Assembly (NCBI GenBank): GCA_904394685.1 | Contig: CAJFNK010000016.1 | Location: 1 to 45,824, forward strand | DNA from: Candidatus Heritagella gallinarum | GTDB lineage: Bacteria; Bacillota; Clostridia; Oscillospirales; Acutalibacteraceae | Direction of reading: 5' to 3' | Length of the DNA stretch: 45,824 nucleotides | In this document: piece by piece, positions 1 to 11,680 of the stretch | Numbering within the stretch: the stretch's first letter is position 1 | Layout: the number at the start of each line of letters is the position of its first letter | Translations under genes and position numbers: made by a program | The notes under the pieces: generated by a model | Seen by the model: the letters and a program-made list of their open reading frames with translations, nothing else | Told to the model about the DNA's origin: nothing | Database searches by the model: none

Positions 1-9
1 ACAATATCA

Positions 10-86
10 GGGCCACTAGCTCAGTTGGTTAGAGCAACCGGCTCATAACCGGTCGGTCCGGGGTTCGAGTCCCTGATGGCCCACCA
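10..86 (+). tRNA. tRNA-Met or tRNA-Ile2 (anticodon CAU)
   Basis: A full cloverleaf can be drawn. The acceptor stem is 10-16 with 76-82, the anticodon stem 37-41 with 49-53 around loop CTCATAA (CAT at 44-46), and the T stem 59-63 with 71-75 around TTCGAGT. The CCA end is encoded at 84-86. The G-C first pair argues against an initiator tRNA, which usually has a mismatch there. Elongator Met and lysidine-modified Ile2 cannot be told apart by eye. The last acceptor pair (C16-A76) is a mismatch. Confidence 0.95.
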
Positions 87-91
87 GTTGA

Positions 92-127
92 AAGCCTCGA
101 GCGCAAATTGCGTATCGAGGCTTTTTT
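92..127 (+). terminator. Rho-independent terminator of the tRNA
   Basis: AAGCCTCGA pairs with TCGAGGCTT around a loop that itself can fold (GCGCAA/TTGCGT), followed by a run of seven T. It starts six bases after the CCA end. Confidence 0.85.
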
Positions 128-172
128 TATATCCCCCGGTGCTTGCATTTATAGCGGGTATCTATAAAACTA

Positions 173-216
173 AAAAAGTCCAGACAGCTCTCAAAAAGAG
201 AATTGTCTGGACTTTT
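173..216 (-). terminator. Terminator of the beta-galactosidase gene
   Basis: A long stem (AAAGTCCAGACA with TGTCTGGACTTTT, and an inner CTC/GAG around AAAAA) has A runs on the left and T runs on the right, so it can work on both strands. It lies just past the lacZ stop codon, and the tRNA has its own terminator upstream. Confidence 0.8.
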
Positions 217-229
217 CATTTGATGGTGT

Positions 230-3295
<3,066 letters not shown>

Positions 3296-3310
3296 TCAAC
3301 GGATAGGATC

Positions 3311-3333
3311 AAGCGGCCAATCGCCGCTTTTTT
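3311..3333 (+). terminator. Terminator-like hairpin in the lacZ leader
   Basis: AAGCGGC pairs with GCCGCTT around CAATC and is followed by T residues on the plus strand. It lies inside the 5' leader of lacZ, upstream of any plus-strand gene. It could stop antisense or read-through transcription leaving lacZ in the plus direction; on the lacZ strand it has no T run. Confidence 0.4.
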
Positions 3334-3334
3334 C

Positions 3335-3363
3335 TTGACTTTGCCCATCCGGTATTTTATCAT
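3335..3363 (+). promoter_or_regulatory. Putative sigma-A promoter for the glycosyltransferase gene
   Basis: TTGACT at 3335-3340, a 17-base spacer and TATCAT at 3358-3363 match the consensus at five of six positions each. It would give a leader of about 150 bases before the start at 3526. Confidence 0.55.
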
Positions 3364-3525
3364 TAAACTATTGATTTTTCTTTGACTGGAAAGCCGTTGT
3401 CCAGCCAAAAGATATCACCCCTATTATACGGCATTTCTCAAAAAAAAACAGTTGTTTTTTTCTCATAAATTTTCATTTATTTATCGTATCGCAACAGCAA
3501 CTACATTTCTCTTTGGGAGGTACTT

Positions 3526-6500
3526 ATGGCAATACAGGTAACCGTATGTATCGTATATACCATCTTGGGCATCCTCTTATGCCGTCGGTATTTACAATCA
3601 AGCCAAAAAACCATTTCTGAGCAGCCTAATGCAGCCGGGATATCTGCAATCGCCTTGGTAGCCGTGTTCGGCAGCGCTTTGCTGCTGCGGCTGGTGCTGG
3701 GAGCGTCCGTTACCGGATACGAAACGGATATCAATACCTTTAAAGCCTGGGCGGGCATGGTAGACCAGATGGGCATGAACCAGATTTATTACAGTGATGT
3801 CTTTTTGGATTACCCGCCGGGCTATCTTTATGTATTGTGGGCGCTGGAAAAGCTGCGTCAGCTTTTGGGGCTGGACGCCATGGGGAGCGGGTTTACCCTG
3901 CTGATCAAGCTGCCTTCTATTTTTGCCGACATTCTATGCGGATACCTGCTGTACCGCTTTGCCCAAAAATCCGGAACCAACCCTCTGTTGGCGGCGGGAT
4001 TGTATCTGTTTTGCCCGGCAGTGCTGATCAACAGCACCATTTGGGGACAAGCCGACAGCCTGTGTGTCCTCCTGCTGGTGGGTGCCATGCTGTTATTAGG
4101 CAGAAAACAGGGCTGGGCAGTGGCTGGCGCCGGTGCGCTCTATGGGCTGGGGATGTTGATGAAGCCCCAAATGCTGCTGTTTGCCCCGGTGTTCCTGTTC
4201 TATGTCCTCAAGCGCCGGGACTGGAAGGGGCTTACCGCTGGCCTGGTCAGTGCCTTTGGCGTGGTGATTTTGCTGGCAATGCCCTATACCCAGAACTTTG
4301 ATTTTTCCTGGCTGATTCAGCAGTATGCCGACACCATGGGCTATTACAATTACTTTACCATCAACGCCTATAACCTCTATGGCCTGCTGGGACTGAACTG
4401 GTATTCCATGGAAACACTGCCCGGCTGGGTGCCGACCCTGCTTACAGTGATTTCGGCAGCGCTGGCGGTGGGGATTTCCGGCTTGCTGTATTGGAAAAGC
4501 CGCCGAAAAGGGGCGCTGTTTACCGTCCCCTGTGTGATTATGGCGACGATCTATCTCTTTGCCCCCAAGATGCACGAACGGTATCTGTTTCCGCTTCTGT
4601 TCTTTTTGCTGCTTTGTGGCGTGCTTACCCATGATAAGCGTCTGTACCGGCTGTTTTTGGCCTTTGCCGGGGTGCATTTCCTCAACGTTTCGTTTGTCCT
4701 GTATCTGAACAACGCCTATATCGAACCAACATCCCCGGTGATTCTGGTGCTGTCGGCATCGCATCTGCTTTTATACGGGCTGCTGCTCTATGTGCTGTGG
4801 CAGGTGTATGTGGCAAACCGGGTGGAAACCGAAGCGCCTTTGGCGCAGGCACATTTTAGCGCCGAGCCAATTGAGGAGGAGAGTCTTCCCCAAGGGCGTG
4901 GGATGACGCTGCGTGACTGGCTGCTGGCGGGTGGGCTTACGCTGGTCTATGCGGTTGTCGGCTTTTGGAGCCTTGGCTCCCACCAGATGCCTCTTACCGC
5001 CTGGGAGCCGCAGGTTGGAGAAAGCGCCGTATTTTCCATTACAGAAGAAGGCGGCGTGCTGCGCTATTTGCCGGGGCTGACAGTCCCCGTCAAAGGGCAA
5101 TCTGCCCATGTGGGGGCAGATATCGCTGTGGAAACTTCAGTGGACGCAGTGACGTGGGAAAGCGCCGGCTCTTTTGAGGGCGACAGTGTGTTTGCCTGGC
5201 AGGAGTTTGCCCTGCCGCAGGGGACACGGTATTTCCGCCTTACAGCGTCTTCCGGCACGCCGGTGCTCAATGAAATTGCCGTTACTGCCGCCGATGGGCA
5301 GTCTTTGCTTGCTATCACGCTGCTGGAAGGGAACGCACAGGCGCTGCTGGATGAGCAGGAAGAAGTCCCCCTGTATCCCAGCTGGTATGATTCCACCTAT
5401 TTCGACGAGATTTATCATGCCCGCACAGCCTATGAGCATATCCTGGGGGCAGAGCCCTATGAAAATACCCATCCCACATTTGGCAAGCTGCTGATGAGCC
5501 TTGGCATTCTCCTGTTTGGCATGAATCCCTTTGGCTGGCGCTTTATGGGGGCGCTTTTGGGCGTGCTGATGCTTCCTGTCCTCTATCACCTGATTAAGCG
5601 CCTGTTTGGAAAAAGCTGGCTGGCCTTTGCGGGAACATTCCTGTTCGCCTTTGACTTTATGCACTTTACCCAGACCCGAATCGCCACTATCGACACCTAT
5701 GCCGTGTTCTTTTTGCTGCTGATGTATGACGCCATGCTCTGCTTCTGCCAGCTGGATTTGCGGCAGACGCCCATGAAAAAGCTGCTGCTGCCGCTGGCGC
5801 TGTGCGGGGTGTTTACCGGACTGGGAATCGCTTCTAAATGGACGGCGGCCTATGCTGCGTTGGGACTGGCCGTGCTGTTCTTCTGGCGGCTGTATCGGGC
5901 ATACCGCACCTGCCCGGCCGAAGAAAAGCCTGCCCTGAACCGCCGCACCGGACAGCTGATTTTGTGGTGCTGCCTGTTTTTCCTGCTCATCCCCTTTGGA
6001 ATTTATTATGCCGCCTTTTTGCCGGTGCTGCTTTTGCCGGGGCACGATGCGGGATTTTCGGGGTTCTGGGGCTACCAGACACACATGTTCAACTATCATG
6101 CGGGCTTGCAGGCAGAACACAGCTTTTCTTCATCCTGGTGGGAGTGGCCCACAATGGAGCGCCCGGTGTGGTATCATATCACCTATGATTATATGGGCAT
6201 ACCGGGGCAGGTGTGTACCATCTCCGGCTTTGGCAACCCGGTTCTCTGGTGGGGCTCCATTCCGGCGCTGTTCTATGCTGCATGGCGTGCGGCTATGAAA
6301 AAAAGCCGGAAGGCCGGGTTTGTGATGGTGGGCTTTTTGGCCGCCTATCTCCCGTGGGTACTGGTTCCCCGCCTCACCTTCCTCTATCATTATTTCACCG
6401 CCCTTCCCTTTGCACTGCTGGCGCTGCTGTTGGTCTTTGACCACTGGCAGCAACCCCCACGGCAAAAGGGTGCCCTGACGCTGGGAAAACTTCGGATTCT

Positions 6501-6645
6501 CCCAGCACAATGGGGCATGGCGGTGGTTTGTGTGGCGGCGCTGGTACTGTTCGGTGCGTTCTTCCCGGTGATTTCCGGTGCGGCAACCACCGCCGACTAT
6601 GCTCACAGCCTGCAATGGCTTCCCCGCTGGTTCTTCTGCGGATAA
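3526..6645 (+). CDS. Two-domain GT-C glycosyltransferase (PMT/GT39-like)
   Basis: This large membrane protein of 1039 residues contains two GT-C-like modules. The N-terminal half (about 1-430) has many membrane segments and an early acidic loop GYETDINTF (Glu66, Asp68) like polyprenyl-phosphate-sugar-dependent transferases. Residues about 490-610 form an extracytoplasmic beta-rich domain resembling an F5/8C or discoidin fold. The C-terminal half (about 615-1039) has the PMT-type FDEIYHARTAYE motif with Asp627 and Glu628. Such proteins move a sugar from a lipid carrier to an acceptor outside the membrane; the acceptor here is unknown. The ATG has GGGAGG seven bases upstream. trmB follows after 17 bases. 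Whether both halves are active cannot be judged from sequence. Confidence 0.85.
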   Translation: MAIQVTVCIVYTILGILLCRRYLQSSQKTISEQPNAAGISAIALVAVFGSALLLRLVLGASVTGYETDINTFKAWAGMVDQMGMNQIYYSDVFLDYPPGYLYVLWALEKLRQLLGLDAMGSGFTLLIKLPSIFADILCGYLLYRFAQKSGTNPLLAAGLYLFCPAVLINSTIWGQADSLCVLLLVGAMLLLGRKQGWAVAGAGALYGLGMLMKPQMLLFAPVFLFYVLKRRDWKGLTAGLVSAFGVVILLAMPYTQNFDFSWLIQQYADTMGYYNYFTINAYNLYGLLGLNWYSMETLPGWVPTLLTVISAALAVGISGLLYWKSRRKGALFTVPCVIMATIYLFAPKMHERYLFPLLFFLLLCGVLTHDKRLYRLFLAFAGVHFLNVSFVLYLNNAYIEPTSPVILVLSASHLLLYGLLLYVLWQVYVANRVETEAPLAQAHFSAEPIEEESLPQGRGMTLRDWLLAGGLTLVYAVVGFWSLGSHQMPLTAWEPQVGESAVFSITEEGGVLRYLPGLTVPVKGQSAHVGADIAVETSVDAVTWESAGSFEGDSVFAWQEFALPQGTRYFRLTASSGTPVLNEIAVTAADGQSLLAITLLEGNAQALLDEQEEVPLYPSWYDSTYFDEIYHARTAYEHILGAEPYENTHPTFGKLLMSLGILLFGMNPFGWRFMGALLGVLMLPVLYHLIKRLFGKSWLAFAGTFLFAFDFMHFTQTRIATIDTYAVFFLLLMYDAMLCFCQLDLRQTPMKKLLLPLALCGVFTGLGIASKWTAAYAALGLAVLFFWRLYRAYRTCPAEEKPALNRRTGQLILWCCLFFLLIPFGIYYAAFLPVLLLPGHDAGFSGFWGYQTHMFNYHAGLQAEHSFSSSWWEWPTMERPVWYHITYDYMGIPGQVCTISGFGNPVLWWGSIPALFYAAWRAAMKKSRKAGFVMVGFLAAYLPWVLVPRLTFLYHYFTALPFALLALLLVFDHWQQPPRQKGALTLGKLRILPAQWGMAVVCVAALVLFGAFFPVISGAATTADYAHSLQWLPRWFFCG

Positions 6646-6662
6646 AGAAAGGAGTTTTCCCC

Positions 6663-7376
6663 ATGCGAATGAGAAAAAAAGACTGGGCACGCCCCGAACT
6701 GGCGGCCTGCCCCTATTATACCGATACCCCCGAAGCCCTGAAAGGGAACTGGCAGGCGCAGTATGCCAAAAAGCAGCCCCTGCATCTGGATTTGGGCTGC
6801 GGCAAATGTACTTTTTTAGCCGAGCTTTCGTTCCGTCACCCGGAAATCAATTATCTGGGGATCGACCAAAGCCCGGACGTGCTGGGCGTTGCACGGCGCA
6901 ATATCGAGAGCCGGTTTCAGGAAGGGGAGCGGGCAGTTGAGAACGTGATGCTCACCGCCTATGATATTGAGAAGATTGCCGCTGTCCTGGATGAGGAAAA
7001 AGACCAGGTAGAGCGCATCTATATCAACTTTTGCAATCCCTGGCCCAAGGCCCGCCACCACAAGCGCCGCCTTACCCACACGATTCAGCTTTTAAAATAC
7101 CGTAAGCTGCTGTGTGAGGATGGTGAAATCTGGTTTAAAACCGACAACGACGACCTTTTTCTGGCGACCCTGCGGTATCTGGAGGAGGCCGGGTTTGAAA
7201 TCTACGCCAAAACCTTTGACCTTCATGCTGAAAACGACCCGGAGAATATTGAATCAGAGCATGAGGTGATGTTCACCGCTCAGGGAATCCGCACCAAGGC
7301 GTTAAAAGCCCGGATGCTTCCCAAAATTCCTCAAAAGCCCCAAGAAACAAAAGACAAAGAACAGGAATCACAATAA
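6663..7376 (+). CDS. trmB: tRNA (guanine-N7-)-methyltransferase
   Basis: TrmB makes 7-methylguanosine at position 46 of tRNA using S-adenosylmethionine. The protein has 237 residues, about normal for the family. The SAM-binding motif is HLDLGCGKC at about residues 41-49, where the last residue is more often Gly, and the family motif INFCNPWPKARHHKRRL is present. The reading frame is open further upstream into the preceding gene, but the ATG at 6663 has AAAGGAG at a good distance and gives the normal family N-terminus. It sits 17 bases behind the glycosyltransferase gene and probably shares its transcript. A Lys/Glu/Gln-rich tail of about 15 residues is probably unstructured. Confidence 0.95.
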   Translation: MRMRKKDWARPELAACPYYTDTPEALKGNWQAQYAKKQPLHLDLGCGKCTFLAELSFRHPEINYLGIDQSPDVLGVARRNIESRFQEGERAVENVMLTAYDIEKIAAVLDEEKDQVERIYINFCNPWPKARHHKRRLTHTIQLLKYRKLLCEDGEIWFKTDNDDLFLATLRYLEEAGFEIYAKTFDLHAENDPENIESEHEVMFTAQGIRTKALKARMLPKIPQKPQETKDKEQESQ

Positions 7377-7380
7377 CAAA

Positions 7381-7412
7381 AAAGCCCTGCCGGAAAAACC
7401 GGCAGGGCTTTT
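7381..7412. terminator. Bidirectional terminator between trmB and manA
   Basis: AAAGCCCTGCCGG pairs with CCGGCAGGGCTTTT around AAAAA. It has A residues before and T residues after, and lies between two convergent genes. Confidence 0.9.
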
Positions 7413-7422
7413 GCAGTTTGGT

Positions 7423-8382
7423 TTATACAGTGGTGAGAATGACTGTGCAGTTGCCGTTTACGGTTACGGTTCCGTTTCCGGCGGGGACAAACACGCTGTC
7501 GCCCTTCTGTACAGGCATGGTTTCGCCATCGCTCTCCATGGTTCCCTCGCCGTCAACGATCACAAAGGAACGGAAGCTGGTTTCGTCAATGGCAAAGGTC
7601 TGGGCGCCGTTGACCACATATTTGTCGGTGGTAAAATACTTGCAGGTTGCCAGACGGGTCTTGACAGCATTTTCCAGCGTTTCGGGCGCAAAAGCATGGC
7701 TGGAAGTATCCGAAGGAGTCATCTTGGAAACCTCGATAGCCTTGTCCACATGCAGCTCACGCAGATTGCCGTCTTTGTCACGGCGGGCATAGTCGTATAC
7801 ACGATAGGTGGTGTTGGAGTTCTGCTGGATTTCGCAGATGATAATCCCGGCGCCGATGGCGTGGATGGTGCCGGCTTCGATAAAGAACACGTCGCCCTTG
7901 TGAACCGGGACTTTATTCAGCACATCCAGAATGGTGTTGTCCTCGATCTTTGCCCGGAATTCCTCTTTGGAGATCTCACGGTTCACGCCGAAATACAGGG
8001 AAGCGCCTTCCTCACAGTCGAGGATATACCACATTTCGGTTTTGCCGTATTCATGCTCTACCCGCAGGGCATATTCGTCGCTGGGATGCACCTGAATGGA
8101 CAGGGGGTTCTTGGCGTCGATGAATTTGATAAGCACCGGGAAGTTCTCAAAAGCCTCTCCGTTTTTGCCCAGCACCTGACGTCCGGCCTTCTCGATATAC
8201 TCGCTCAGGGTCAGGCCGTCAAACTCGCCGCCACGGATCACGCTCTGTCCGGCGGGGTGGGTAGAAAGCTCCCAGCTCTCTGCCACAATGTCGAGATCGC
8301 TTTTTTTGTTATATTCGGTTTTGAGGCGTGTGCCACCCCAGAGATAGTCCTTAAATGCGGGTTCCAGTTTCATCATGTTCAT
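7423..8382 (-). CDS. manA: Mannose-6-phosphate isomerase, class I
   Basis: ManA interconverts mannose 6-phosphate and fructose 6-phosphate with a bound zinc ion. This is the short Firmicute form (about 319 residues). Metal-site motifs are visible: IQVHPSDEYA (Gln and His ligands), the following Glu in the GKTEMWYIL segment, and FFIEAGTIHAIG (His). An in-frame ATG lies at 8388, but the GGAAGG site is only two bases from it and eight bases from the ATG at 8382, so the inner start is preferred. It lies 115 bases downstream of araD on the same strand and may be read from the araR promoter. A role in mannose use or in feeding GDP-mannose synthesis is equally possible. Confidence 0.94.
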   Translation of the reverse strand: MNMMKLEPAFKDYLWGGTRLKTEYNKKSDLDIVAESWELSTHPAGQSVIRGGEFDGLTLSEYIEKAGRQVLGKNGEAFENFPVLIKFIDAKNPLSIQVHPSDEYALRVEHEYGKTEMWYILDCEEGASLYFGVNREISKEEFRAKIEDNTILDVLNKVPVHKGDVFFIEAGTIHAIGAGIIICEIQQNSNTTYRVYDYARRDKDGNLRELHVDKAIEVSKMTPSDTSSHAFAPETLENAVKTRLATCKYFTTDKYVVNGAQTFAIDETSFRSFVIVDGEGTMESDGETMPVQKGDSVFVPAGNGTVTVNGNCTVILTTV

Positions 8383-8497
8383 TTCCATAACCTTCCTTTC
8401 CAGCAGAACAAAAGCTTCCGATGGTTTATGATACTTCTATGATATACCAGAGAAGTGGAAAGCTCAAGGAAAAAACCTTTGATTTTTTATAATTTCC

Positions 8498-9193
8498 TTA
8501 TTTTTTCTGCCCGTAATAGGCGTTGGCGCCATGTTTACGCAGGAAGTGCTTGTCCAGCAGCTCCTGCTGCATGGGCTGCATCTGTACGCCGCAGGTGTTT
8601 TCGGTGTGCCAGGCCATCATGGCCAGTTCTTCCAGCACCACCGAATTGTGAACCGCTTCAAAGCAGTCTTTGCCCCAGGTGAAAGGCCCGTGTGATTTCA
8701 CCAGTACCGCCGGGATGTCGTCGGGGTTCTTGCCCGCAAAGGTTTCCACGATCACCTTGCCGGTTTCCTTTTCATATTCCCCGCCGATTTCTTCCGGCGT
8801 CATAGCACGGGTGCAGGGGATCGCCCCATAAAAATAGTCCCCGTGAGTGGTGCCATAGGCCGGGATGCTGCGCCCACTTTGCGCCCAGATGGTGGCCCAG
8901 CGGGAATGGGTGTGTACCACGCCGCCGATGGAGGGGAAGTTCCGGTACAGTTCCACATGGGTGGGGGTGTCGGAAGAAGGGTTCAGCTCGCCTTCCACTT
9001 TGTTTCCGTTCAAATCCATCACTACCATATCTTCCGGGCGGAGCCTGTCATATTCCACGCCGGAGGGCTTGATGACAAACAGCCCGGATTCCCGGTCGAT
9101 GCCCGACACATTGCCCCAGGTGAACACCACCAGCCCGTGGGCGGGCAGCTGCAAATTGGCTTTCCATACCTGTTCTTTGAGTTCTTCCAACAT
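8498..9193 (-). CDS. araD: L-ribulose-5-phosphate 4-epimerase
   Basis: AraD converts L-ribulose 5-phosphate to D-xylulose 5-phosphate, the last step that brings arabinose into the pentose phosphate pathway. The 231 residues match the usual length of class II aldolase-fold epimerases. The N-terminal [10 protein letters not shown] stretch, the PSGVEYDRL segment, the zinc-binding [12 protein letters not shown] motif, and the family-typical [12 protein letters not shown] are all present. An AGGAGG site lies upstream of the ATG. It follows araR by 54 bases on the same strand. The araA and araB genes are not in this window, so the epimerase and its regulator are separated from the rest of the pathway here. 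Confidence 0.96.
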   Translation of the reverse strand: MLEELKEQVWKANLQLPAHGLVVFTWGNVSGIDRESGLFVIKPSGVEYDRLRPEDMVVMDLNGNKVEGELNPSSDTPTHVELYRNFPSIGGVVHTHSRWATIWAQSGRSIPAYGTTHGDYFYGAIPCTRAMTPEEIGGEYEKETGKVIVETFAGKNPDDIPAVLVKSHGPFTWGKDCFEAVHNSVVLEELAMMAWHTENTCGVQMQPMQQELLDKHFLRKHGANAYYGQKK

Positions 9194-9247
9194 TTCAAGT
9201 TTCCTCCTTTTTGTAATACCGTTCCACTTTTTCTGTTTTGGTTTCTA

Positions 9248-10339
9248 TCAGGGAAGCTCGATCGTCCTTACCGAAGCCTTTTCGTTCAGCTCCATTTCCA
9301 GAACAGACGAGGGAACCCGATGTCCGGTTTCCAGCATCTGAAGGATTTTCTGTGCGGCATGCTGTCCCATCTGCTCTTTGGGGTGGTTGAACGAGGTGAT
9401 TTTTACCGGCGAATAAAACGAGATGCGGGAGTTGTCAAAGGATATCACTGAAACCTGCTGCGGCACCGCAATCCGGTTCTCCCGCAAAAGCTCGATCAGC
9501 TGATAGGCGATCTGGTCGTTATAGCACACCACGCCGTCGCAGCCCTGAAGCGCCCGCAGCAGATAGGAGAGGTTTTCCTTGTCAAACAGGCTCTCCCGGT
9601 TAGCGGTGGAATACCACACCACCCGGTCGTCCCGCAGCTCCAGGCCACATTCCATCATCCCCTGTGAGAACCCGGCATAGCGCTCATGCCCCTGCATATC
9701 GTCGGATTTGAAAATCCCGCCCAGACAGCGGCACCCGGCTTTTTCAATCAGCAGGCGGGAGGCCCGCCGTCCGCTTTCCCGGTCGTTGGTGACCACATAC
9801 ACCGAACCGGGCAGCTCCCGGTAGTAGCCGTTAAAAAACACACAGGGAATCCCCATGTTTTCCAGCTTGCGGTAGAGGGGGATGTTGGGGTTGGGAAGGG
9901 CGGTTTTCGTCCCCTCGATAATCAGCCCGTCCACGCCGCTGTCGATCATCGACTGCAACACCTGCCGCTCGGTGTCCACATGGTTTTTGGTAACGCCCAG
10001 AGTCAAACGGCAATGGTGCTGGGAAAGGACTTCTTCAATTCCCCGGATGATAACCGGGAAAATATAATCGGTTATATAAGTGGCCACCACCCCGATGGTA
10101 CAGGTCTTGGGGGCGGAAACCGTTTTGGCAACATAGGTGCCGCTTCCCCGGCGGCGCACCAGAAGCCCCTCCTGTTCCAGAATCCCCAGCGCCTGCCGCA
10201 CGGTTTGGCGGCTGAACCCAAATTCTTCTGAAAGCTCGTTTTCAGAGGAGAGCTTGTCGCCCGGCTGATAGGCGCCGGAGGCGATTTTTTCCCGGAGGGT
10301 ATTGACCAGAATACTGTATTTGGCTTTGGATTTCTCCAT
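9248..10339 (-). CDS. araR: AraR-type repressor (GntR DNA-binding, LacI-type sensor)
   Basis: This 363-residue regulator has a GntR-type winged helix (about 5-72, with the typical SSENELSEEFGFSRQTVRQA) joined to a LacI/periplasmic-binding-type sensor domain (about 80-363). That combination is the hallmark of AraR, which in Bacillus leaves DNA when L-arabinose binds. The araD gene directly downstream supports arabinose as the signal. An AraR-like operator overlaps its own promoter region, so autorepression is likely. The ATG is preceded by GGGAGG at proper spacing. The identity of the inducer is inferred from family and context. Confidence 0.9.
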   Translation of the reverse strand: MEKSKAKYSILVNTLREKIASGAYQPGDKLSSENELSEEFGFSRQTVRQALGILEQEGLLVRRRGSGTYVAKTVSAPKTCTIGVVATYITDYIFPVIIRGIEEVLSQHHCRLTLGVTKNHVDTERQVLQSMIDSGVDGLIIEGTKTALPNPNIPLYRKLENMGIPCVFFNGYYRELPGSVYVVTNDRESGRRASRLLIEKAGCRCLGGIFKSDDMQGHERYAGFSQGMMECGLELRDDRVVWYSTANRESLFDKENLSYLLRALQGCDGVVCYNDQIAYQLIELLRENRIAVPQQVSVISFDNSRISFYSPVKITSFNHPKEQMGQHAAQKILQMLETGHRVPSSVLEMELNEKASVRTIELP

Positions 10340-10360
10340 TTTTGTGGCACCTCCCTGAGA

Positions 10361-10377
10361 ATATGTACATACAACTT
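10361..10377. promoter_or_regulatory. Putative AraR operator
   Basis: ATATGTACATACAACTT resembles the Bacillus AraR box, whose core is TGTACGTACA. It starts just downstream of the araR -10 box, where a bound repressor would block transcription. A second, weaker half site (TATGTCCGTA) lies at about 10386-10395. Confidence 0.65.
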
Positions 10378-10378
10378 A

Positions 10379-10407
10379 ATGATAGTATGTCCGTAGGTTT
10401 TTTGCAA
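10379..10407 (-). promoter_or_regulatory. Putative araR promoter
   Basis: On the minus strand TTGCAA (10402-10407), a 17-base spacer and TATCAT (10379-10384) form a sigma-A-type promoter immediately upstream of the AraR-like operator. Confidence 0.6.
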
Positions 10408-10460
10408 GTATTTTTTCAAAAAAATGAAAATTACAATTTGGATACAGAACGGCCGAATCG

Positions 10461-10489
10461 TTGAATTGCAAGGATAAATATAGTAAAAT
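10461..10489 (+). promoter_or_regulatory. Putative promoter of the moxR operon
   Basis: TTGAAT, a 17-base spacer and TAAAAT. The start codon of moxR is about 250 bases further on, with the MITE-like repeat lying in the leader between them. Confidence 0.55.
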
Positions 10490-10524
10490 GTTATTTTGAT
10501 AGCATGATTCCTCTGAACCCTTCT

Positions 10525-10662
10525 AGGGCGTTTCTGAAAACTAAGAAATTGAAGGATTTTCCACAAGCAATAGGCAGATACAAGGCAAAAACGATTTTTA
10601 ACGCAGTGGCTGTCATTGATTGTAGGAAAAGACGATAATTTCAACTTTTCAGATAGCCCCTA
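10525..10662 (-). repeat. MITE-like repeat, copy A (inverted)
   Basis: This copy of about 138 bp reads on the minus strand. It begins with TAGGGGCTATCTGAAAAG and ends with TTTTCAGAAACGCCCT, so its ends are imperfect inverted repeats. The inner part CGTTTTTGCCTTGTATCTG and the stretch CTTCAATTTCTTAGTTTTC match copy B almost exactly. It lacks the inner ATGAAATGATGTCGTAC segment of about 15-20 bases found in copies B (17395-17552) and C (23338-23493). It lies in the moxR leader. No protein is encoded. Confidence 0.85.
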
Positions 10663-10739
10663 AAAACAATCATCAAAGCCCCGTTTTGTGTGGGGTTCTC
10701 TGTCATAAAAATTGAATGAAAAAACTGGGAGATGACAAT

Positions 10740-11669
10740 ATGGAAAAGGCAATCCAAATCATGAAGGAAGTCCGCAAAGTTGTAGTGGGAAAAGACCGTA
10801 CCATTGGCAGCGTGATGTGCGCCATGCTGGCAGACGGCCATATCCTGCTGGAAGATATCCCCGGCGTGGGAAAAACCACCATGGCGCTGGCGTTTGCCAG
10901 AGCGATGGAGCTTTCGTTTAAGAGAATGCAGTTTACCCCGGACGTGATGCCCACCGATGTGACGGGCTATTCGCTTTATAACCGGCAAACCGGCCAGAAT
11001 GAATATATCCCCGGCGCCGCCATGTGCAACCTGTTTCTGGCGGACGAAATCAACCGTACTTCGAGCAAGACCCAGTCGGCTTTGCTGGAAGTGATGGAAG
11101 AAGGCAGCATCACAGTGGACGGCGTTACCCGTGCGGTGCCAAATCCCTTTTGGGTAATCGCCACCCAGAACCCGGTGGGCTCGGCAGGCACCCAGCTGCT
11201 GCCTGAATCCCAGATGGACCGCTTTATGGTATGCCTGAGCATGGGCTATCCGGATGTGAAAGAAGAAGTTTCGATTATCCAGAGCCGTCAGGCGAAAAAC
11301 CCGCTGGAGAGCGTGCAGAAGGTCATCACGCCGGTGGAATTTTTGGAGATGCAGCGGCAGGTAAACGACGTGTATGTGTCCGACCTGGTGTGTGAATATG
11401 CCGCTTCCCTTTCGGCCTGGACCCGCAGCCACGCCATGATTCGCCTGGGGGTAAGCCCACGGGGAACCCTGGCGCTGGTCCGTATGGCAAAGGCGGCGGC
11501 CTATCTTGCGGGAAAAGATTATGTGGTGCCCGAAAATATCCAGTCGGTGTTCCAGGACGTGTGCGCCCATCGTGTGCTGCTCAATTCCAGAGGGCGAGTG
11601 GAGGGCATGACGGCCAGAAGCCTGCTGGAAACCGCCCTGAAAGAAGTCCCGGCGCCCGGTGTGGGCTGA
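10740..11669 (+). CDS. MoxR-family AAA+ ATPase
   Basis: This is a 309-residue MoxR-type AAA+ ATPase. The Walker A motif is GVGKTT, the Walker B is LFLADEINR, and the sensor-1 region is WVIATQNPVG. MoxR proteins act as chaperone-like ATPases for partner proteins with DUF58 or VWA domains, and such partners are encoded directly downstream. The frame is open from 10716, but the ATG at 10740 has GGGAG eight bases before it. The next gene begins 11 bases after the stop. The whole set of MoxR, DUF58 and transglutaminase is a widespread conserved trio whose biological target is poorly known, probably linked to the cell envelope. Confidence 0.93.
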   Translation: MEKAIQIMKEVRKVVVGKDRTIGSVMCAMLADGHILLEDIPGVGKTTMALAFARAMELSFKRMQFTPDVMPTDVTGYSLYNRQTGQNEYIPGAAMCNLFLADEINRTSSKTQSALLEVMEEGSITVDGVTRAVPNPFWVIATQNPVGSAGTQLLPESQMDRFMVCLSMGYPDVKEEVSIIQSRQAKNPLESVQKVITPVEFLEMQRQVNDVYVSDLVCEYAASLSAWTRSHAMIRLGVSPRGTLALVRMAKAAAYLAGKDYVVPENIQSVFQDVCAHRVLLNSRGRVEGMTARSLLETALKEVPAPGVG

Positions 11670-11680
11670 GAGGGGACGCC

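Larger units (their letters stand above)
10340..10739. other. Intergenic region between araR and moxR
   Basis: This 400-bp divergent region holds the araR promoter and operator, a plus-strand promoter for the moxR operon, and one copy of the MITE-like repeat lying between that promoter and moxR. A short GC-rich hairpin (AAGCCCC with GGGGTT, about 10676-10697) lies between the repeat and moxR. Confidence 0.7.
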
